This document shows positions 6,536-9,500 of a DNA stretch of 9,500 nt, one piece after another. Position numbers and translations under genes: made by a program. The DNA is taken from the NCBI GenBank assembly GCA_900769345.1, contig CAAGGJ010000111.1, forward strand, positions 1 to 9,500. Reading direction: 5' to 3'. This DNA is from Bacteroidales bacterium (lineage in GTDB: Bacteria > Bacteroidota > Bacteroidia > Bacteroidales > Muribaculaceae). The notes beneath the pieces are model-generated. The model was not told the DNA's origin. It saw nothing but the letters and a program-made list of their open reading frames with translations, and did no database searches. Positions within the stretch are counted from its first letter, which is position 1, and the number at the start of each line of letters is the position of its first letter.

Positions 6536-6609
6536 TTGTTAATTATTGTTAATCCCATAACGCCAAATTGGTTATTTGTCTTTTCCTGTCTTGCCTCTCA
6601 ATAGCTGGT

Positions 6610-6649
6610 AAAAAAGAAATAGGCTGAAAATCAATCGATTAACAGCCTA
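6610..6649 (-). terminator. Intrinsic terminator after tRNA-Leu
   Basis: On the minus strand TAGGCTG (from 6649) pairs with CAGCCTA (ending 6620), a 7-bp stem with a 16-base loop containing ATCGAT, followed by TTTCTTTTTT (6619-6610). It lies just beyond the tRNA 3' end and upstream of the acyltransferase, so the acyltransferase probably needs its own promoter. Confidence 0.75.
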
Positions 6650-6655
6650 CCATAG

Positions 6656-6737
6656 TACCCAGAGCCGGGATCGAACCGGCATGGGTTGCCCCACTGGTGT
6701 TTGAGACCAGCGCGTCTACCTATTCCGCCATCTGGGC
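6656..6737 (-). tRNA. tRNA-Leu (anticodon CAA)
   Basis: The cloverleaf can be folded by eye. The acceptor arm GCCCAGA pairs with TCTGGGT (first pair G-U), with A as discriminator, as expected for leucine. The D-arm contains GCGGAATAGGTAGACGC. The anticodon stem CTGGT/ACCAG encloses CTCAAAC, giving anticodon CAA, which reads UUG. A long variable arm (GTGGGGCAACCCAT region) marks a class II tRNA. The T-arm has GCCGG-TTCGATC-CCGGC. No CCA is encoded at the 3' end, so it is added after transcription. The length is 82 bases. A matching promoter and terminator flank it, so it is a single-gene unit. Confidence 0.96.
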
Positions 6738-6749
6738 CTTTTGCGTGTG

Positions 6750-6779
6750 CAAAGTTAATCGAAATTTTTCAAATAACAA
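6750..6779 (-). promoter_or_regulatory. Promoter of tRNA-Leu
   Basis: On the minus strand a TTG (6779-6777) is followed by a 19-bp spacer and TAACTTTG (6757-6750). Both boxes and their spacing fit the Bacteroidetes sigma-70 consensus (TTTG, 19-21 bp, TAnnTTTG). The expected transcription start is about 6743, a few bases before the tRNA 5' end at 6737. This is the clearest promoter in the window and supports assignment to Bacteroidetes. Confidence 0.75.
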
Positions 6780-6833
6780 CTATATCGGGCACTTTTTTTC
6801 AAAAATCTTGCGCATTTTGCACCTCAAAAGGGC

Positions 6834-6872
6834 AAAATCAATGGGGAAACGCATTGTAATGCCTCCCCATTG
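6834..6872 (-). terminator. Terminator-like hairpin after the zinc-motif membrane protein
   Basis: On the minus strand CAATGGGGA (6872-6864) pairs perfectly with TCCCCATTG (6847-6839), and an inner stem GCATT/AATGC (6851-6862) stacks within. It is followed by ATTTTG and a little later CCCTTTT. It lies about 38 bases after the stop of the gene ending at 6910. The stem is strong; the T-run is modest. Confidence 0.6.
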
Positions 6873-6909
6873 GAATGATTTAGTTATGTTATATGTTCTC
6901 GATTCAGAC

Positions 6910-8664
6910 TCAGAAGAACAGTCCCCAGAGCCACGAAATGAGTTCCCAAGCAAGCATAATAATAACTGCCACTATCATTAGAGCCGCTTTAAGTGCCCAA
7001 ATCACAAAGCCTACTACCCATTCCACAAGCAGGCTTCCGCCCAATGCCACTATCACATCAGTTGCCACGAGAGCCAATGCGCTCATCACGGCGAACGAGA
7101 CAAAGCCCCACAGCACACCAATGGTGTTGAGTTTGGTGGTGGCGTAGTAGAGTTTGGGGAACAGCGGACGCTTGCAGCGCATATACACAAGCCATAGAAT
7201 CACTATCGATAGCAGAGTCATCGACATAGGATAGGAGTCGTAGCCCATGGTGTTAGGGTCGTTGGCGTGAGCCATAAACTTCAGCACGGGGTTGTAAGCG
7301 TCGTAGAAATGATAGATGCACGGCACGCCCAAGAGCAGAATGGGGATGAATGCCAAGGCGGCACCCATCTCGTGCAGGTGCGTCATCTTGCGCTTGGCTA
7401 TGGCAAGAAGCCTTGAGGCTCGTGAGCGTGTGCCATATACGTTCATATCGCTGGCAATGTTAGAATGATGCCATGCCTGCGGGAACATGCGTCGGCTCAT
7501 ATATCGCTCGGTGTTGTCCATCACCACCTCTGCATGCTCGCTGATGGGTGAAGTTTTGCCCGGGTGGAACTCGCCATTGAGCAGCACACCTTGATAAGAC
7601 GAGCCACCATAGGTATATTCGAAGTAATAGGCGTCGAGGCGCGTGATGGTGAGATGTTGATAGATGATTGATTTTCCGCTTTTGGCCTCGGCGGTAAGCA
7701 TTTTGTCGAGAAAACCTCCCATCTGTTGGTTGAGCTCGGTGAGTTTATGGCTCGTGATTTTGCCTTTAGAGTTCGTCTCGCTATACACTTCGTAGCCTTT
7801 ATATCGGGAGTGAATATCGGCAAACTCGCCGCTGCTGAACATCGAAGTGTCGGAAACGTAATTGGTGTTGTGGCTGTAAGAGAATTCTTGCATCACGGCT
7901 CGATAGCTAATCATTCGTTTTTGTCCGGCGCAGGTGTGGCAGGTCACTCTGCCATCGCCGCCGCATTTGCTGCAAGTCACTCTGCCTCTGCCACCGCATA
8001 TGCTGCAAGTGAACGAACCTCTGCCATTGCAGCTGGTGCATATTCTGCGTCCTTTGCCGCCGCAACTGCTACACGACAGAGTCTCGCGTATGGTCACAAG
8101 TTCGGTGACGTTTCCGCGATAACGAGTTTCTTGACGCGTACGGTTTACCCTTCCTGATCCATTGCATGAGTAACAATGGCTCGAGCCTTTTCCGTTGCAA
8201 CTCGAGCAATCCTTTGTGCCGTGGCCGCCACAACTCGTGCATGTCACTCTGCCGTCGCCGCCGCAAGTGCCGCAAGTCACTTTGCCGCTTCCCGAGCATG
8301 TGGGGCAAGTGTAGATTTGCTCAGTGTCTTGTATGACGTGCTTATGTGTTACATTGGTCAGCGTATCCGGTGCAGCGCAGAGATTGAGGTCCCAAGCCGG
8401 CTTGTCGGGCACGTAGTGTCCGGCTGTGCCGCGATATGGCTCGTTGAAGTCAGCCTTCCATCGGCTCTCGTATTGCGTATCGACTTTCAGAGTAAACATT
8501 GGTCGAAGCGACACATGGCTGATGTTAATATCGTCGCCAAGTGAGGTAAGCGGATTGTTAGGAATGCCCTCGGCATAGGTGTTAACAGCTTGGCGTATGC
8601 GGGTTTCCATCGCCTTATCGAGCGATACGGCATAGCGGGGTTTTAAATCTTCTTTTGTTGCCAT
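6910..8664 (-). CDS. Membrane protein with ten DnaJ-type CxxCxGxG zinc motifs
   Basis: The 584-residue protein has no J domain and no signal peptide. Residues 1-118 form an unrecognised N-terminal domain. Residues 120-249 hold ten DnaJ zinc-centre-type motifs in two blocks of five: CxxC cysteines start at 120, 131, 142, 153, 164 and at 198, 209, 220, 231, 242, an exact 11-residue pitch in each block. The first is CPTCSGSG; the last, CHTCAGQK, has lost the GxG end. A 26-residue insert (about 172-197) separates the blocks. Residues 250-430 look globular (YYFEYTYGGSSYQGVLLNGEFHP is cut short here to YYFEYTYGG). Four or five membrane helices follow: about 434-454, 479-497, 513-540 and 543-583. 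DnaJ has four such motifs binding two zinc ions; ten could bind five. The zinc part is probably cytoplasmic. It is the second gene of an operon with the lipoprotein gene, 3 bases apart, and its start is fixed by a strong Shine-Dalgarno. Function is unknown; a chaperone-like or protein-binding role is only a guess. Confidence 0.85.
   Translation of the reverse strand: MATKEDLKPRYAVSLDKAMETRIRQAVNTYAEGIPNNPLTSLGDDINISHVSLRPMFTLKVDTQYESRWKADFNEPYRGTAGHYVPDKPAWDLNLCAAPDTLTNVTHKHVIQDTEQIYTCPTCSGSGKVTCGTCGGDGRVTCTSCGGHGTKDCSSCNGKGSSHCYSCNGSGRVNRTRQETRYRGNVTELVTIRETLSCSSCGGKGRRICTSCNGRGSFTCSICGGRGRVTCSKCGGDGRVTCHTCAGQKRMISYRAVMQEFSYSHNTNYVSDTSMFSSGEFADIHSRYKGYEVYSETNSKGKITSHKLTELNQQMGGFLDKMLTAEAKSGKSIIYQHLTITRLDAYYFEYTYGGSSYQGVLLNGEFHPGKTSPISEHAEVVMDNTERYMSRRMFPQAWHHSNIASDMNVYGTRSRASRLLAIAKRKMTHLHEMGAALAFIPILLLGVPCIYHFYDAYNPVLKFMAHANDPNTMGYDSYPMSMTLLSIVILWLVYMRCKRPLFPKLYYATTKLNTIGVLWGFVSFAVMSALALVATDVIVALGGSLLVEWVVGFVIWALKAALMIVAVIIMLAWELISWLWGLFF
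7918..8307 (-). repeat. 33-base coding tandem repeats (2 blocks of 5)
   Basis: The 11-residue zinc-motif unit appears in DNA as a 33-base repeat: five units at 8152-8307 and five at 7918-8073, separated by a 78-base non-repeat insert. The units share TGC-n6-TGC-GGC-like cores but differ at many third positions, so the array is not a very recent expansion. The repeat could nevertheless change copy number by recombination without shifting the frame. Confidence 0.85.
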
Positions 8665-8667
8665 AGG

Positions 8668-9183
8668 TCAGTCCTCCTCGTCGTCTTCAAATGGTGAGCG
8701 AATAAACACTTTGTAGATTTTCAATATCAAGAAAATAAGCAGCACTAAAGCCGATATTACGATAATCAGACTTGAGCCGAAGAGCGAATCGGCCGATTCG
8801 CCGCCCATCTTGCTGTTAGCGTATTTCACTTTGGCGTCGCTATCGTATGCGTCCCTGATAGAGTCGGCAAGTTCGGGGCGAGCCAATGCCAGCGAATCGG
8901 TGACTATGAGACTATCGGGCGCCTCAAAATAGTATTTTAAGTAGCGGCTGATAGTGGCAAAAGGGTTAACTTTCAGGATTTTCACATCGGGCTTTCGATA
9001 CACGAAGTGAGTAGTGGTGTCGTTAGCGAGCGCAGTAGCAGAGTCGGTGGCTGCAGAGTCGATTACAGCACTGCGCCAGTTGATGTATCCGATTGTTACC
9101 GAATTGTTCTGGCGCTTTCTACCACTACATGCCGTTAGTGCAAACACAATGAGTAATAATATGGGCACAAAACTGTGTTTCAT
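8668..9183 (-). CDS. Lipoprotein with additional C-terminal transmembrane helix
   Basis: I do not recognise a family. The 171-residue protein has a lipoprotein signal (MKHSFVPILLLIVFALTAC, lipid Cys19 in an LTAC lipobox) followed by SGRKRQ. These basic residues do not resemble the acidic surface-export signal, so it likely stays at the inner membrane or faces the periplasm. Residues 20-135 are polar, rich in Asp/Ser/Ala/Thr, with DSL/DSA motifs (for example APDSLIVTDSLALA). Residues about 137-160 (SSLIIVISALVLLIFLILKI) form a strong membrane helix. It is followed by a basic patch and an acidic tail (SPFEDDEED), presumably cytoplasmic. The protein would be fixed at both ends, looping through the periplasm. 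It is the first gene of an operon; the zinc-motif membrane protein starts 3 bases after its stop, so the two probably act together. Confidence 0.75.
   Translation of the reverse strand: MKHSFVPILLLIVFALTACSGRKRQNNSVTIGYINWRSAVIDSAATDSATALANDTTTHFVYRKPDVKILKVNPFATISRYLKYYFEAPDSLIVTDSLALARPELADSIRDAYDSDAKVKYANSKMGGESADSLFGSSLIIVISALVLLIFLILKIYKVFIRSPFEDDEED
8673..8678 (-). promoter_or_regulatory. Strong Shine-Dalgarno for the zinc-motif protein, inside the upstream gene
   Basis: The minus strand reads AGGAGG eight bases before the ATG at 8662-8664. It is formed by the last Glu-Glu-Asp codons of the lipoprotein's acidic tail. Such a perfect site is uncommon in Bacteroidetes and fixes the start of the downstream gene; it also suggests coupled translation. 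Confidence 0.7.
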
Positions 9184-9320
9184 ATTTTTAGGCCTTTTTT
9201 AAATGATTAATATTCTCCGTAAATTTGAGTTCTGTTTTAAAGCAGATATGGTATTTGGGGTAAAGTTAAGCAAAATTTTTCACACCCAGCCACTTATGGT
9301 ATTATTTTTGACTCTAATAC

Positions 9321-9364
9321 AAAAAAAATCTCTCCGAGACCTTGTGTTGAGTTCTCGGAGAGAT
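9321..9364 (-). terminator. Strong intrinsic terminator for the gene at the right edge
   Basis: On the minus strand ATCTCTCCGAGA (9364-9353) pairs perfectly with TCTCGGAGAGAT (9339-9328), a 12-bp stem with a 13-base loop, running into eight T (9328-9321). It lies about 48 bases after the stop codon at 9412. No such T-run exists on the plus side. Confidence 0.85.
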
Positions 9365-9411
9365 AGATAGAGAGAGGAAACTGTTATTTAACGTGAGTTC
9401 GACGAAAATAA

Positions 9412-9500
9412 CTAAAAGATAGTGAGTTGGTTATCGATTTCTCGTTCCAGCTGAAGCATTGGTTTCTTTGGGAAAAAGCAATAGGCTGCGAGGCCAGCCA
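9412..9500 (-). CDS. C-terminal end of an unidentified protein (partial at the window edge)
   Basis: Twenty-eight codons lead to a TAG at 9412-9414. The peptide begins with a hydrophobic stretch (AGLAAYCFF), then PKKPMLQLEREI and a polar end. This looks like the last membrane helix, basic cytoplasmic edge and short tail of a membrane protein. A strong terminator just downstream supports a real gene end here. A second open frame on the same strand is less protein-like. The family cannot be told from so little. Confidence 0.5.
   Translation of the reverse strand, partial: AGLAAYCFFPKKPMLQLEREIDNQLTIF

Noticed and set aside
6656..6737. tRNA-Leu as an attachment site of an integrated element
   Set aside because: No direct repeat of the tRNA 3' end was seen elsewhere in the window and no integrase gene is present.
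7918..8307. Regular 33-base repeats that look like a CRISPR array
   Set aside because: The repeats lie wholly inside one long open frame and encode CxxCxGxG zinc motifs; there are no unique spacers between identical repeats.
9261..9268. Minus-strand TAACTTTA as promoter -7 element of the lipoprotein operon
   Set aside because: It misses the final G of TAnnTTTG, and no TTG/TTTG lies at 19-21 bp upstream; too weak to call.

Overview
The window looks like chromosome from a gut-type Bacteroidales bacterium (Bacteroides, Prevotella or Muribaculaceae relatives). This rests on a NigD-like lipoprotein, an ECF sigma / dual-membrane anti-sigma pair, lipoproteins with acidic residues after the lipid cysteine, a LytTR regulator of the Bacteroidetes style, and a tRNA promoter that fits the Bacteroidetes pattern (TTG, 19 bp, TAnnTTTG). 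The genus cannot be fixed from sequence reading alone.

Layout. Positions 1-781 are a scar: the C-terminal LytTR domain of a response regulator (minus strand) and the C-terminal half of an alpha/beta-hydrolase esterase (plus strand) meet head to head near 317-326. Both have lost their 5' ends, and the esterase also has an in-frame TAG. Positions 782-1353 hold no convincing gene, only one copy of a short hairpin repeat and a terminator/attenuator-like structure. Positions 1354-3932 form a compact plus-strand operon: ECF sigma factor, a protein that is an anti-sigma factor at its N-terminus and an outer-membrane beta-barrel at its C-terminus, and a NigD-like lipoprotein. A strong hairpin terminator follows at 3969-4000. 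Convergent to it is an OprO/OprP-type porin (4044-5174, minus).

Positions 5175-5503 are intergenic and hold a cluster of small hairpins related to the repeat at 1091. Next come a membrane acyltransferase (minus; its conserved N-terminus lies upstream of any usable start codon, beside a G7 tract) and a tRNA-Leu(CAA) with its own promoter and terminator. A two-gene minus-strand operon (9183 down to 6910) encodes a small lipoprotein with an extra C-terminal membrane helix and a 584-residue membrane protein carrying ten CxxCxGxG-type motifs at an exact 11-residue pitch. The right edge has the last 28 codons of another minus-strand gene and its terminator.

Functional picture. The sigma operon is probably a cell-envelope signalling unit: the barrel domain senses the outer membrane, one polypeptide crosses the periplasm, and the N-terminus holds the sigma factor. 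It resembles the Das/Dma system that I recall from Bacteroides thetaiotaomicron. The lipoprotein plus zinc-motif membrane protein pair is the least familiar unit here and the best candidate for something undescribed. The acyltransferase may be phase variable or broken by a one-base change in the G tract.
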